DNA from: Pseudeuparius sepicola
Lineage: Eukaryota; Arthropoda; Insecta; Coleoptera; Anthribidae
Assembly (NCBI GenBank): GCA_963920635.1
Contig: OY987306.1
Coordinates: 12,604,001-12,668,000, forward strand
Direction of reading: 5' to 3'
Length of the DNA: 64,000 nucleotides
The translations under genes were made by a program, and so were the position numbers. Every line of letters starts with the position of its first letter. Positions within the stretch are counted from its first letter, which is position 1. This document shows, piece by piece, positions 33,606 to 45,526 of this stretch. The notes under the pieces are model-generated. The model was not told the DNA's origin, made no database searches, and was given only the letters and a program-made list of their open reading frames with translations.

Positions 33606-34009
33606 AACGAACGGAAGCTGTACTCCACTATGGAGCACTAAGCGATGGAAAGTTGTTTTGTAAAGTTTTTGTATGCGCCTTGAGTTAATTCTCAATCCTT
33701 TTAATAGGGGGCAAATGGTAGCGACAGAAGTAAGTATCATTTGATCAGATTTTTGAGACACCCTGTTTATTTTGTTTTTTTTAGGTTCATTATGTTCTCC
33801 CCATTCCATAGCTTTTTTACTCCCCGTATATTTGTAACTAATATTCCATTTTAAAATTATCCTTCACAATTTTTTGGAAACGAGTATTTTTTAAATAACA
33901 CCCTGTACATTAAAATTCTGAAAATTCTACACAAGTTATTTTTTTAACCATCAATTTATCTTTCAAATTACCGAGTGAGTCGGTTTTATCACGGTAACTG
34001 GGACATCCA
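33606..34009. other. Unit 1, no recognisable feature (also 40302-40705, 46998-47401)
   Basis: AT-rich. Isolated CACCCTGT motifs at 33759 and 33900 resemble mariner MITE ends without partners. Confidence 0.35.
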
Positions 34010-34620
34010 GTACAGTGTCCCACCACCCCTATATGTTTTTTTTTGTTGGAAAAAAAGTTTTAGATAAAAGTGGTAGGAGACTTTATGCAGTTTTTTGGGA
34101 TAGTAAGAAATTTTATACTGGGTGTTTCACTAGTGCGTGGCAAACCAAACTTATGTTTTTTTTTTTTAAATGGAACAGCCTATATATTTTTGCTTGTTTG
34201 AAATCAAGGCAAAAAAATGATGTAAAATTTTGTATCATTATCTTCCATTTTTGAAATTTTGCTTTTTCATATATTGTATACTAAAGTGATTTAATTTGAA
34301 TTTGTTGATCTCGTGATAAAGATAGATGATCAATGTGAATGTGAACTGTGAAATTCATATTATTTGGAGATTATGGAATGTCAGTAAAATCTGGAAAGCT
34401 CCTAAATATTTTGGAATTTTTCTGTTAAAACATATTTTTTATTATTGCACTATCGTCCATCTTTACCGCGAGATCCACAAATTCAAGTTAAATCAATTTA
34501 GTATATAACAAGGTAGGTATAAAATTTGAAAACGGAATATTTAAAAAAACTGAAATAGTTAATGATACAATCGTTTTGCATTGCATTGACGAGCAAAACA
34601 TTACACAAAAAATATTTTGA
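34010..34620 (+). mobile_element. Degenerate mariner-type MITE arm (also 40706-41316, 47402-48012)
   Basis: Begins near TACAGTGTCCCACCACC. It shares AAATGGAACA, TTTGTTGATCTCGTGATAAA and GATAGATGATCAATGTGA with the MITE at 16966-17841, in the same order, but the inverse arm is poorly preserved. Confidence 0.5.
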
Positions 34621-34723
34621 AATTACAAATTTTTACTAGTAAAGGTAAAATCTGAAGCACTTGTGATATTAAACGCGATTTGTACTTTTTACTAGGTTGT
34701 ACTTAGTATAGGGTCTGAAAATT

Positions 34724-34916
34724 GTCCGACCCTTAGTATGTACATTAGAGCCACCAATTGGTGGACCTTTAGCGTGCTCACTAAAAATCCGCGCATACTA
34801 AATGTCCGCCAATTAGCCAATTGGCGGACCTTTAGTGCCTGCAATAGAGATCCGCCAATTGACGGACCTTTGTATGCGCACTAAAAATCCGCATTTGCGG
34901 AACTCTATCTACTACC
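34724..34916 (-). repeat. TIR-family right terminus with subterminal repeats (also 41420-41612, 48116-48308)
   Basis: Ends GCATTTGCGGAACTCTATCT followed by ACTACC. Inward lie four or more copies of GGCGGACCTTTAGTG or its inverse. It is the inverse counterpart of the termini at 20914 and 38438. Confidence 0.55.
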
Positions 34917-35476
34917 AATAATTGAACATTCTGTTCATGCAGCCTGCAGTAGAAGTAAAAATAATAAATGTCAATTTTTGTTCGAATGTGTCAAATATTG
35001 AGGTTTCTCGGATGGAATCTATGATCGAAAAGGATGTCTTTTATATAGAGTGTTGTGATTGATCCATCAGCGGTCACAAAAATACTTTTCTGTGGTGTAT
35101 TTCCGTACATTTACGTTGAGTTCTAAATCCTGATATTTAACATAAATTTAAAACTAACCAAATTTGCTGCTCTTAACTCCAGAGGTGCATTCTGCAGAAG
35201 AATCTTAATTTTTGTTATTTTTCCTTCATTAAAATGATATTTGACCCAATCGACACAAGCACATTGACAGTTCAATAATTTACTCTGTTCCATGGTCGAC
35301 TAAAAGTTTATAGGTACCAAACTGAGATTTATTGTAACGAGAAACGAGTGAAAAAATAAACAGTACGATTTACGAAAAGTAGTTTTTTGTACTCCTGTAG
35401 TTTGCCAGACTAGACTGCATCTCGGCTGGCGAACTCCTCAGTCGTCCGTAAAACTCAACTTTTCGTCCATAAACTA
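34917..35476. other. Unit, no recognisable feature (also +6696, +13392)
   Basis: AT-rich spacer between a TIR terminus and the RT relic; no coding pattern seen. Confidence 0.35.
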
Positions 35477-36964
35477 CTATTTATTTATTTATTTCACACA
35501 AGTGACCTACAAACTAGGTATATGTACAGTCAAATACATGCAAAAAAATATATACAAATTTCACTATCTAGTGATATAATTGTTTAATAGGGTACGTGTT
35601 AGTGTGTGAGGTTGTGCGGTTTATACAATTTCACGTTCTCTGTTGAAAGTATTCATTTAGGGTATAAAAACAGTTTACTGACAAAAATTCTTTCAGAGAT
35701 TTCTTAAATTTCTTAAAGTTTACAGTTTCTTTGATATGATGATATGAAACTCTTCTGGAGGATATGGTGGCTTTGTCGTGTTGGATAATTGTGTAGCGTA
35801 TTGATCTTGTCAAAGTTTGTGTAATTTAACTTTACAAATAAGACACATTCATATATAAAAATGCAACAAACAGAAAGGAGTTTGTGCTCAACAAATAGGG
35901 GTCTGCATGAGTCTAGTGGATTCTTAGACAATATGAGTCTGAGGAGTCTCTTCTGGAGTATGAAAATTCGTTCAATTCCAGTTGCAGCTCCCCAAAACAT
36001 GATCAGATATTTTAGATGGCAGTAGGCAAGAGCATGATACAGGTGTAATAATTGTTTCCTTGACATGATATTTCTAGTAGCGTAATTTGCGGAGTTTAAT
36101 TTGGATGCTACGTGATTTAGGTGTTCATGCCAAGTCAGTTGTTCGTCAATAAAAAGCCCCAAAAATCTGCAATTTTCATATTTTTGTATTGGTTTTGAAT
36201 TTACGTGGAGAAGAATAGTAGTGTCTGGTCTCCTTTTACGAAAAGATATGTAACTGGTTTCGGATATGTTAATGACGAGTCATTTTTCTTTGCACCATGA
36301 ATAAAATTGAGAGATGGATAAGGTTGGATTTGGTTTCTAACTCAGATTCGGAGGAGGCTGATATTGCCATGGTTGTATCATCAGCAAAAATTACAATTTT
36401 TGCGTCTTAAAATATAATCTTCCAAGTCATTTATAAACATAACAAATAAAAGAGGGGACAAGACACTGCCCTGCGGTACACCCATTAATTGTTCAAGAGC
36501 AACTGAGACATGACCATCTATACGCACACAAACCCTTCGGCTCGTTAGAAAAGACCTCACCCAATGCCATACATTACCCCTGACACCATATTCCTGTAAT
36601 TTTTTTAAAATAAATTCTCGTGGGACACAATCGAAAGCACGGGAAAGGTCAAGGAAAATACCTACCACGAACCTCCCGTTATCAATAGATTGATAAATGA
36701 ATTGTAACAGGTCGAAAGCAGCAGAGCATGTGTTGTGGTCCATAAGGAACCCATGTTGACATGGAGATAAAATCTCGTATGAGTCTAAAAAAAATAATAT
36801 TCTGTGCTGCATTATTTTTCAAATATCTTTGATAACGATTTAACACATGTGATCGGCCTGTAATTTTCTATATGGGTATTATTACCTCTCTTATGTAAAG
36901 GAGTCAAGATGCCTAGCCTGAGTTCAAGTGGGAAATTACCCGTGTGAAAAACAAATTTAATAAG
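35477..36964 (-). pseudogene. CR1/Jockey-type RT relic, unit 1
   Basis: The + left edge is a TTTA microsatellite, the 3' tail on the - strand. Reading the - strand: GNFPLELRLGILTPLHKRGN, ENYRPITCVKSLSKIFE, QHGFLMDHNTCSAAFDL, VVGIFLDLSRAFDCVPRE (motif A), MGVPQGSVLSPLLF (motif B) and, after a one-base frame change at 36385, KIVIFADDTTMAI (motif C). The frame at 36162-35713 supplies the thumb and C terminus: GLFIDEQLTWHEHLNHV, IMFWGAATGIERIFILQKR, LHNYPTRQSHH. All three catalytic aspartates are encoded but frame breaks and a mariner MITE at its 5' side disable it. A few RT-like codons (QLKYICHPLK) continue beyond the MITE near 37500. Confidence 0.87.
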
Positions 36965-36966
36965 TA

Positions 36967-37474
36967 CAGGGTTAGGCAGAATGAAGTATCTATTTTCTAT
37001 ATACTGGTATTTATTAATTGTTAAACTTTAATCAAAAACTGAAACAAAATGTTCCTGAGTAAACATGGCAATTCTATTTTCTGAATATCACATCAGTCAA
37101 ATGACTGTGAATTAGGCAGAATAACCTATCCATTTTTGAACTACATTTTTATTCAATAATGTAAAAAAATCTAATTTCAAATCAAGTCACCATGTGTTCC
37201 TGATACATGGCAATTTATGACAGTTGCCAAACTGTTTGCGAGAAAGGTCAGTTAAAAGCTAATCCAACTTTGAAACAACTGAAGCATAATATTCGAACCG
37301 AGATTAACGCAATCCCAATTGAAATGTTGCAACGAGTGAAGCAAAATGTTTGTGCTAGATTTCAGGAGTGCCAGCAGCGAGGCGGAGGCCATTTGACTGA
37401 TGTTTTTGCTTAAAGTTTAACCATTAACAAATACCAGTACATAGAAAATAGATACTTCATTCTGCCTAACCCTG
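36967..37474 (+). mobile_element. Mariner-type MITE with transposase tail, unit 1
   Basis: TA|CAGGGTTAGGCAGAATGAAG on the left and CTTCATTCTGCCTAACCCTG|TA on the right, 508 bp, with TA at both sides. TIRs extend about 60 bp. It sits inside the 5' part of the - strand RT relic, so it is the younger insertion. Confidence 0.9.
37207..37413 (+). pseudogene. Tc1/mariner transposase C-terminal tail, unit 1 (also 43903-44109, 50599-50805)
   Basis: The frame reads ANPTLKQLKHNIRTEINAIP, then IEMLQRVKQNVCARFQECQ, QRGGGHLTDVFA and stop. L..L...I..EI..IP.E...RV..N...R...C....G.HL.D..F is the usual last 60 residues of Tc1-like transposases, downstream of the catalytic domain. The preceding DDE part is deleted, leaving a tail inside the MITE. 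The nominal ATG lies within this remnant and is not a true start. Confidence 0.78.
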
Positions 37475-38437
37475 TATTTAAGGGGATGACAGATATACTT
37501 CAATTGTTCTTGCACTGTTTTCCATCCCGCTTAAAGATTTGGCAGTTTAGGGACATTTTCCATTACACAGCTTTGTTGGCCTGATGCCCCCAGGGCCCTA
37601 TTTTTCTTGGCTTTTTCTTGTAATGCTTCTATAGGTTTTCTAGAAATATTTACTCTAGAACTTTTTGATTCACATATCTCTGATTGGCCTGGAATATTCT
37701 AGAAAAGTCTCCAATCTTCCCATTGGGTGTGTAAGCCCTGGCAATTGGGCCTGAAGTAAGTTAAAGGTTAGAACGCGATTCTGTGCTAATTTTGGAGATG
37801 AAGAAATATTCCTGGTGAGTGACAGTATCTGACAAGTCGTGTATTTGTGAAGGTAGTAACCAACTCAACGAGTTTGTAGGTGCTGATATTGTGGAAATCC
37901 AGTATAATACATTTTTCACTATGAAGCTACAGAGAAGTAGAAAAGCTTGTTTATAGCACAATGATTTCTTTTAATTGAGTCTTAAACATCAGATAGAAGG
38001 AAGCGAAGGTTTACGGTTTGGCCAATGAATAGGCAAAAGAAAGTTAAAACTATCATTTTTTATCCTTTTCAAGGAAATGCAGACAATTCAGCAAGATACG
38101 AAACATTTTTTTAAATACCTACACAAGAACGCATCCTCGTCTGTTTGAAAAACTTGTCTCCTTGATCATCTCATTGAAAAAAATTGAAATTTGCGTTTTT
38201 TCCCTATTTGCCGTATCTCTTCGCACATACACAATTTCCTTCTTGCCATAAAAATAGCGATAAAGTTAAAACTTTGGAATCTTATTCCTTATTTTATTGC
38301 TATGGCTTATTGCTAATTTTGTTTGGAGGAACGCCCCCATTTAAATCAGTACTTTTAACTGTTATTCTTATTACTATTCTTATTGTTATTCTTGTAGAAA
38401 GCAGCTGCATGAACCCAGCTGATGGAATTTGAATAAT
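37475..38437. other. Unit, no recognisable gene (also +6696, +13392)
   Basis: Small frames here (37761-37961 on -, 38184-38432 on +) lack motifs; the + one ends in a low-complexity TTATTCTTATTAC run. Not accepted as genes. Confidence 0.35.
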
Positions 38438-38540
38438 GGCAGTGGATAGAGGTCCGCAAGTGTGGATCTTTAGCATGCATACTAAAGGTCCACCAATTGC
38501 TGGATCTTTATTACCTACATGCACTAAAGGTCCGCCATTA
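38438..38540 (+). repeat. TIR-family left terminus (also 45134-45236, 51830-51932)
   Basis: Starts GGCAGTGGATAGAGGTCCGC and contains CTAAAGGTCCACCAATTG and CACTAAAGGTCCGCC. Same family as 20914 and inverse to 34916 and 59177. Confidence 0.55.
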
Positions 38541-38708
38541 CGTGTAACACTGACATAATAACGACTATATTACACCTTCCCCGTTTCATCAATAAGCGGA
38601 ATCATTTAGGGACGGACAAATATTACAAGCAAATACTGCACTGATTTTTCTTTTACTTGATGGAAATCCGTACTGACTATACGAAATAAAACAAGTTTGT
38701 TTACTTTT

Positions 38709-38830
38709 GTATGTATACATTTATACATATACTCTACATCTGAAGAAGCCTCTGTGTTGGCGAAACAATAATTGTCTAGAATGACAGCAGAGGTTGACAG
38801 TTGTGGAGTACATATATACATGTATGTACA
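38709..38830 (+). ncRNA. Penelope-type hammerhead-like motif, unit 1
   Basis: CTGAAGA (38740-38746, fitting CUGANGA) is followed by AGCC...GGC (stem II, 3 bp with one bulged A) and GAAAC (38762-38766). An ACAA-TAA-TTGT stem III leads to a GTC cleavage triplet (38774-38776). Outside it, arms 38709-38738 and 38802-38830 are complementary over about 28 bases and would form stem I. The 3' side carries about 25 extra bases between the cleavage site and the arm, so the fold is not canonical. A second CTGAAG core start follows at about 38870 after the same TACTCCACAT lead-in, as in tandem dimers of Penelope hammerheads. Activity is doubtful. Confidence 0.42.
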
Positions 38831-38899
38831 TACACGTGCATGAGTACATGCAGACATATGTACTCCACATCTGAAGTCGAAAAAATGGGCTAGTCTGGT

Positions 38900-39736
38900 C
38901 AAATTGCGAAATAATTGCCTATTAATGTACGTACTTATTTAAATAAGAAGCTATGATTTTATTTCATTGTATTTTTTCCTACCCACCTTGAAGAAGACAC
39001 AATTAATTGGGGAAAATTCTTACAAGGTCTACGTATTCACCTTCAATTAAAAGCTGACATTTTGCCCCATATTTTACACCAAAACTAGCATCCCAAATTC
39101 CAAAAAAGAGGAAAAGAAGCATTCAAACCAAGAATTTATCCAGGAAGAACATAATGCCGAGGACAAATAGATAAATGAAAATATCCATGATATTTAGTAT
39201 CATGGCAAATGTCTATACTTAAATAACTTTTAAACAAGGCTGTCATACTGCCAGCCCACAAATGACAAACCAATTAGGTACCCTAAAGTTGCCACACGTG
39301 GTTTAGATACAGACCCATCGATACATTATGATGTTGGTAACAAAAATTCCTGCTACCTTAAATATCTTAAGGTATTTTCAAATTTCTAAGTTTTTGGATA
39401 TTTATCTTGGACAAGGGGCTTTTAGGGAACATTGTGTGCAATCATCAAATTAATTTTTACAATTTAATCGTACGAGTACTAGCCCATTGTCATGTTGACA
39501 AATTAAAGTGAAAATCAGTAAATAAAAGTGTTTTATTTCGTACAAACAAATACAAATTTTAGCAATGCAAATATTGTCTAAAAGCCTGTCTCAATTCACT
39601 GACTAGGCCTTCTCTGTTTAAAAGACGCTCCAAGACTGCCAATGATTTCAACCAATGAGATAATTAGTTAGCAGTACCTCATTGGCAGAAACCAACAGCA
39701 AACACTGTGGTTTTATCTTCTTGAAGCCCCACATGG
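38900..39736. other. Unit, right part, no supported gene (also +6696, +13392)
   Basis: A + frame around 38995-39090 (EDTINWGKFLQGLRIHLQLK) is open for about 35 codons but unrecognised. CTGCCAATGA and TCATTGGCAG form a small inverted pair at 39635-39690. Confidence 0.35.
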
Positions 39737-40301
39737 TGATCTGAAAATATGAAGGCCACGCTCTACACACAAGCCATAATTTTTTTAAATACTCTGAAAT
39801 TCATAATTTTTTATTGCAATTAATTTCGTTCATGGAAAAATAACTGAAAAATCGAAAAAAAATTCCGTTAAATTTTCCGACCCCAAAATGTACCTACTTA
39901 TCCATTCCCGCCACTCAAGCCAATATGTTTTTCGGGCTAGTGACGATGTACGTTTTCATACTTTCGATGGGCTTGTTTGGAAAAGTCGGTCAAAATTTCG
40001 ATTTTTCCTTACAAGACTACGCCCTTATTTCAACTCTTTAGCCACCTGCAACACTCAAGCCTTTGGTTTTCCGAAGCCAGGTTCTATTAATTAATCATTT
40101 AGTGAACATGGCTAGCGTGGAAATATGGGCAACAGACACCTTTTATTTCTGTTCAGGAAAATCGAATTTTCCATATGTTATCCCCAGGGCCCACTGGTAA
40201 ATTTCACTTCATTCTACTCAGCATCGATGTACTTTTCAACCCTCTTCGAGGCTAGTATGCGAAAATGGGGCACCTAAATCTGTCACTATCTGACGGTCTA
40301 T
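39737..40301. mobile_element. Truncated foldback right arm, unit 2 (also 46433-46997 in unit 3)
   Basis: Same sequence as 33041-33605 without the rest of the foldback, because the duplication boundary cuts the element. These are orphan arms. Confidence 0.9.
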
Positions 40302-42172
40302 AACGAACGGAAGCTGTACTCCACTATGGAGCACTAAGCGATGGAAAGTTGTTTTGTAAAGTTTTTGTATGCGCCTTGAGTTAATTCTCAATCCTTTTAA
40401 TAGGGGGCAAATGGTAGCGACAGAAGTAAGTATCATTTGATCAGATTTTTGAGACACCCTGTTTATTTTGTTTTTTTTAGGTTCATTATGTTCTCCCCAT
40501 TCCATAGCTTTTTTACTCCCCGTATATTTGTAACTAATATTCCATTTTAAAATTATCCTTCACAATTTTTTGGAAACGAGTATTTTTTAAATAACACCCT
40601 GTACATTAAAATTCTGAAAATTCTACACAAGTTATTTTTTTAACCATCAATTTATCTTTCAAATTACCGAGTGAGTCGGTTTTATCACGGTAACTGGGAC
40701 ATCCAGTACAGTGTCCCACCACCCCTATATGTTTTTTTTTGTTGGAAAAAAAGTTTTAGATAAAAGTGGTAGGAGACTTTATGCAGTTTTTTGGGATAGT
40801 AAGAAATTTTATACTGGGTGTTTCACTAGTGCGTGGCAAACCAAACTTATGTTTTTTTTTTTTAAATGGAACAGCCTATATATTTTTGCTTGTTTGAAAT
40901 CAAGGCAAAAAAATGATGTAAAATTTTGTATCATTATCTTCCATTTTTGAAATTTTGCTTTTTCATATATTGTATACTAAAGTGATTTAATTTGAATTTG
41001 TTGATCTCGTGATAAAGATAGATGATCAATGTGAATGTGAACTGTGAAATTCATATTATTTGGAGATTATGGAATGTCAGTAAAATCTGGAAAGCTCCTA
41101 AATATTTTGGAATTTTTCTGTTAAAACATATTTTTTATTATTGCACTATCGTCCATCTTTACCGCGAGATCCACAAATTCAAGTTAAATCAATTTAGTAT
41201 ATAACAAGGTAGGTATAAAATTTGAAAACGGAATATTTAAAAAAACTGAAATAGTTAATGATACAATCGTTTTGCATTGCATTGACGAGCAAAACATTAC
41301 ACAAAAAATATTTTGAAATTACAAATTTTTACTAGTAAAGGTAAAATCTGAAGCACTTGTGATATTAAACGCGATTTGTACTTTTTACTAGGTTGTACTT
41401 AGTATAGGGTCTGAAAATTGTCCGACCCTTAGTATGTACATTAGAGCCACCAATTGGTGGACCTTTAGCGTGCTCACTAAAAATCCGCGCATACTAAATG
41501 TCCGCCAATTAGCCAATTGGCGGACCTTTAGTGCCTGCAATAGAGATCCGCCAATTGACGGACCTTTGTATGCGCACTAAAAATCCGCATTTGCGGAACT
41601 CTATCTACTACCAATAATTGAACATTCTGTTCATGCAGCCTGCAGTAGAAGTAAAAATAATAAATGTCAATTTTTGTTCGAATGTGTCAAATATTGAGGT
41701 TTCTCGGATGGAATCTATGATCGAAAAGGATGTCTTTTATATAGAGTGTTGTGATTGATCCATCAGCGGTCACAAAAATACTTTTCTGTGGTGTATTTCC
41801 GTACATTTACGTTGAGTTCTAAATCCTGATATTTAACATAAATTTAAAACTAACCAAATTTGCTGCTCTTAACTCCAGAGGTGCATTCTGCAGAAGAATC
41901 TTAATTTTTGTTATTTTTCCTTCATTAAAATGATATTTGACCCAATCGACACAAGCACATTGACAGTTCAATAATTTACTCTGTTCCATGGTCGACTAAA
42001 AGTTTATAGGTACCAAACTGAGATTTATTGTAACGAGAAACGAGTGAAAAAATAAACAGTACGATTTACGAAAAGTAGTTTTTTGTACTCCTGTAGTTTG
42101 CCAGACTAGACTGCATCTCGGCTGGCGAACTCCTCAGTCGTCCGTAAAACTCAACTTTTCGTCCATAAACTA

Positions 42173-43660
42173 CTATTTATTTATTTATTTCACACAAGTG
42201 ACCTACAAACTAGGTATATGTACAGTCAAATACATGCAAAAAAATATATACAAATTTCACTATCTAGTGATATAATTGTTTAATAGGGTACGTGTTAGTG
42301 TGTGAGGTTGTGCGGTTTATACAATTTCACGTTCTCTGTTGAAAGTATTCATTTAGGGTATAAAAACAGTTTACTGACAAAAATTCTTTCAGAGATTTCT
42401 TAAATTTCTTAAAGTTTACAGTTTCTTTGATATGATGATATGAAACTCTTCTGGAGGATATGGTGGCTTTGTCGTGTTGGATAATTGTGTAGCGTATTGA
42501 TCTTGTCAAAGTTTGTGTAATTTAACTTTACAAATAAGACACATTCATATATAAAAATGCAACAAACAGAAAGGAGTTTGTGCTCAACAAATAGGGGTCT
42601 GCATGAGTCTAGTGGATTCTTAGACAATATGAGTCTGAGGAGTCTCTTCTGGAGTATGAAAATTCGTTCAATTCCAGTTGCAGCTCCCCAAAACATGATC
42701 AGATATTTTAGATGGCAGTAGGCAAGAGCATGATACAGGTGTAATAATTGTTTCCTTGACATGATATTTCTAGTAGCGTAATTTGCGGAGTTTAATTTGG
42801 ATGCTACGTGATTTAGGTGTTCATGCCAAGTCAGTTGTTCGTCAATAAAAAGCCCCAAAAATCTGCAATTTTCATATTTTTGTATTGGTTTTGAATTTAC
42901 GTGGAGAAGAATAGTAGTGTCTGGTCTCCTTTTACGAAAAGATATGTAACTGGTTTCGGATATGTTAATGACGAGTCATTTTTCTTTGCACCATGAATAA
43001 AATTGAGAGATGGATAAGGTTGGATTTGGTTTCTAACTCAGATTCGGAGGAGGCTGATATTGCCATGGTTGTATCATCAGCAAAAATTACAATTTTTGCG
43101 TCTTAAAATATAATCTTCCAAGTCATTTATAAACATAACAAATAAAAGAGGGGACAAGACACTGCCCTGCGGTACACCCATTAATTGTTCAAGAGCAACT
43201 GAGACATGACCATCTATACGCACACAAACCCTTCGGCTCGTTAGAAAAGACCTCACCCAATGCCATACATTACCCCTGACACCATATTCCTGTAATTTTT
43301 TTAAAATAAATTCTCGTGGGACACAATCGAAAGCACGGGAAAGGTCAAGGAAAATACCTACCACGAACCTCCCGTTATCAATAGATTGATAAATGAATTG
43401 TAACAGGTCGAAAGCAGCAGAGCATGTGTTGTGGTCCATAAGGAACCCATGTTGACATGGAGATAAAATCTCGTATGAGTCTAAAAAAAATAATATTCTG
43501 TGCTGCATTATTTTTCAAATATCTTTGATAACGATTTAACACATGTGATCGGCCTGTAATTTTCTATATGGGTATTATTACCTCTCTTATGTAAAGGAGT
43601 CAAGATGCCTAGCCTGAGTTCAAGTGGGAAATTACCCGTGTGAAAAACAAATTTAATAAG
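42173..43660 (-). pseudogene. CR1/Jockey-type RT relic, unit 2
   Basis: Copy of 35477-36964 displaced by 6696, with the same frames and the same frame break before FADD. Confidence 0.87.
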
Positions 43661-43662
43661 TA

Positions 43663-44170
43663 CAGGGTTAGGCAGAATGAAGTATCTATTTTCTATATAC
43701 TGGTATTTATTAATTGTTAAACTTTAATCAAAAACTGAAACAAAATGTTCCTGAGTAAACATGGCAATTCTATTTTCTGAATATCACATCAGTCAAATGA
43801 CTGTGAATTAGGCAGAATAACCTATCCATTTTTGAACTACATTTTTATTCAATAATGTAAAAAAATCTAATTTCAAATCAAGTCACCATGTGTTCCTGAT
43901 ACATGGCAATTTATGACAGTTGCCAAACTGTTTGCGAGAAAGGTCAGTTAAAAGCTAATCCAACTTTGAAACAACTGAAGCATAATATTCGAACCGAGAT
44001 TAACGCAATCCCAATTGAAATGTTGCAACGAGTGAAGCAAAATGTTTGTGCTAGATTTCAGGAGTGCCAGCAGCGAGGCGGAGGCCATTTGACTGATGTT
44101 TTTGCTTAAAGTTTAACCATTAACAAATACCAGTACATAGAAAATAGATACTTCATTCTGCCTAACCCTG
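43663..44170 (+). mobile_element. Mariner-type MITE with transposase tail, unit 2
   Basis: Same as 36967-37474, displaced by 6696. Confidence 0.9.
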
Positions 44171-45404
44171 TATTTAAGGGGATGACAGATATACTTCAAT
44201 TGTTCTTGCACTGTTTTCCATCCCGCTTAAAGATTTGGCAGTTTAGGGACATTTTCCATTACACAGCTTTGTTGGCCTGATGCCCCCAGGGCCCTATTTT
44301 TCTTGGCTTTTTCTTGTAATGCTTCTATAGGTTTTCTAGAAATATTTACTCTAGAACTTTTTGATTCACATATCTCTGATTGGCCTGGAATATTCTAGAA
44401 AAGTCTCCAATCTTCCCATTGGGTGTGTAAGCCCTGGCAATTGGGCCTGAAGTAAGTTAAAGGTTAGAACGCGATTCTGTGCTAATTTTGGAGATGAAGA
44501 AATATTCCTGGTGAGTGACAGTATCTGACAAGTCGTGTATTTGTGAAGGTAGTAACCAACTCAACGAGTTTGTAGGTGCTGATATTGTGGAAATCCAGTA
44601 TAATACATTTTTCACTATGAAGCTACAGAGAAGTAGAAAAGCTTGTTTATAGCACAATGATTTCTTTTAATTGAGTCTTAAACATCAGATAGAAGGAAGC
44701 GAAGGTTTACGGTTTGGCCAATGAATAGGCAAAAGAAAGTTAAAACTATCATTTTTTATCCTTTTCAAGGAAATGCAGACAATTCAGCAAGATACGAAAC
44801 ATTTTTTTAAATACCTACACAAGAACGCATCCTCGTCTGTTTGAAAAACTTGTCTCCTTGATCATCTCATTGAAAAAAATTGAAATTTGCGTTTTTTCCC
44901 TATTTGCCGTATCTCTTCGCACATACACAATTTCCTTCTTGCCATAAAAATAGCGATAAAGTTAAAACTTTGGAATCTTATTCCTTATTTTATTGCTATG
45001 GCTTATTGCTAATTTTGTTTGGAGGAACGCCCCCATTTAAATCAGTACTTTTAACTGTTATTCTTATTACTATTCTTATTGTTATTCTTGTAGAAAGCAG
45101 CTGCATGAACCCAGCTGATGGAATTTGAATAATGGCAGTGGATAGAGGTCCGCAAGTGTGGATCTTTAGCATGCATACTAAAGGTCCACCAATTGCTGGA
45201 TCTTTATTACCTACATGCACTAAAGGTCCGCCATTACGTGTAACACTGACATAATAACGACTATATTACACCTTCCCCGTTTCATCAATAAGCGGAATCA
45301 TTTAGGGACGGACAAATATTACAAGCAAATACTGCACTGATTTTTCTTTTACTTGATGGAAATCCGTACTGACTATACGAAATAAAACAAGTTTGTTTAC
45401 TTTT

Positions 45405-45526
45405 GTATGTATACATTTATACATATACTCTACATCTGAAGAAGCCTCTGTGTTGGCGAAACAATAATTGTCTAGAATGACAGCAGAGGTTGACAGTTGT
45501 GGAGTACATATATACATGTATGTACA
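45405..45526 (+). ncRNA. Penelope-type hammerhead-like motif, unit 2
   Basis: Copy of the motif at 38709-38830; core CTGAAGA at 45436-45442. Confidence 0.42.

Noticed and set aside
36375..36395. CTGATGA on the - strand in each 6.7-kb unit as a ribozyme core
   Set aside because: It encodes the Ala-Asp-Asp of the RT FADD motif; no stem II or GAAA follows.
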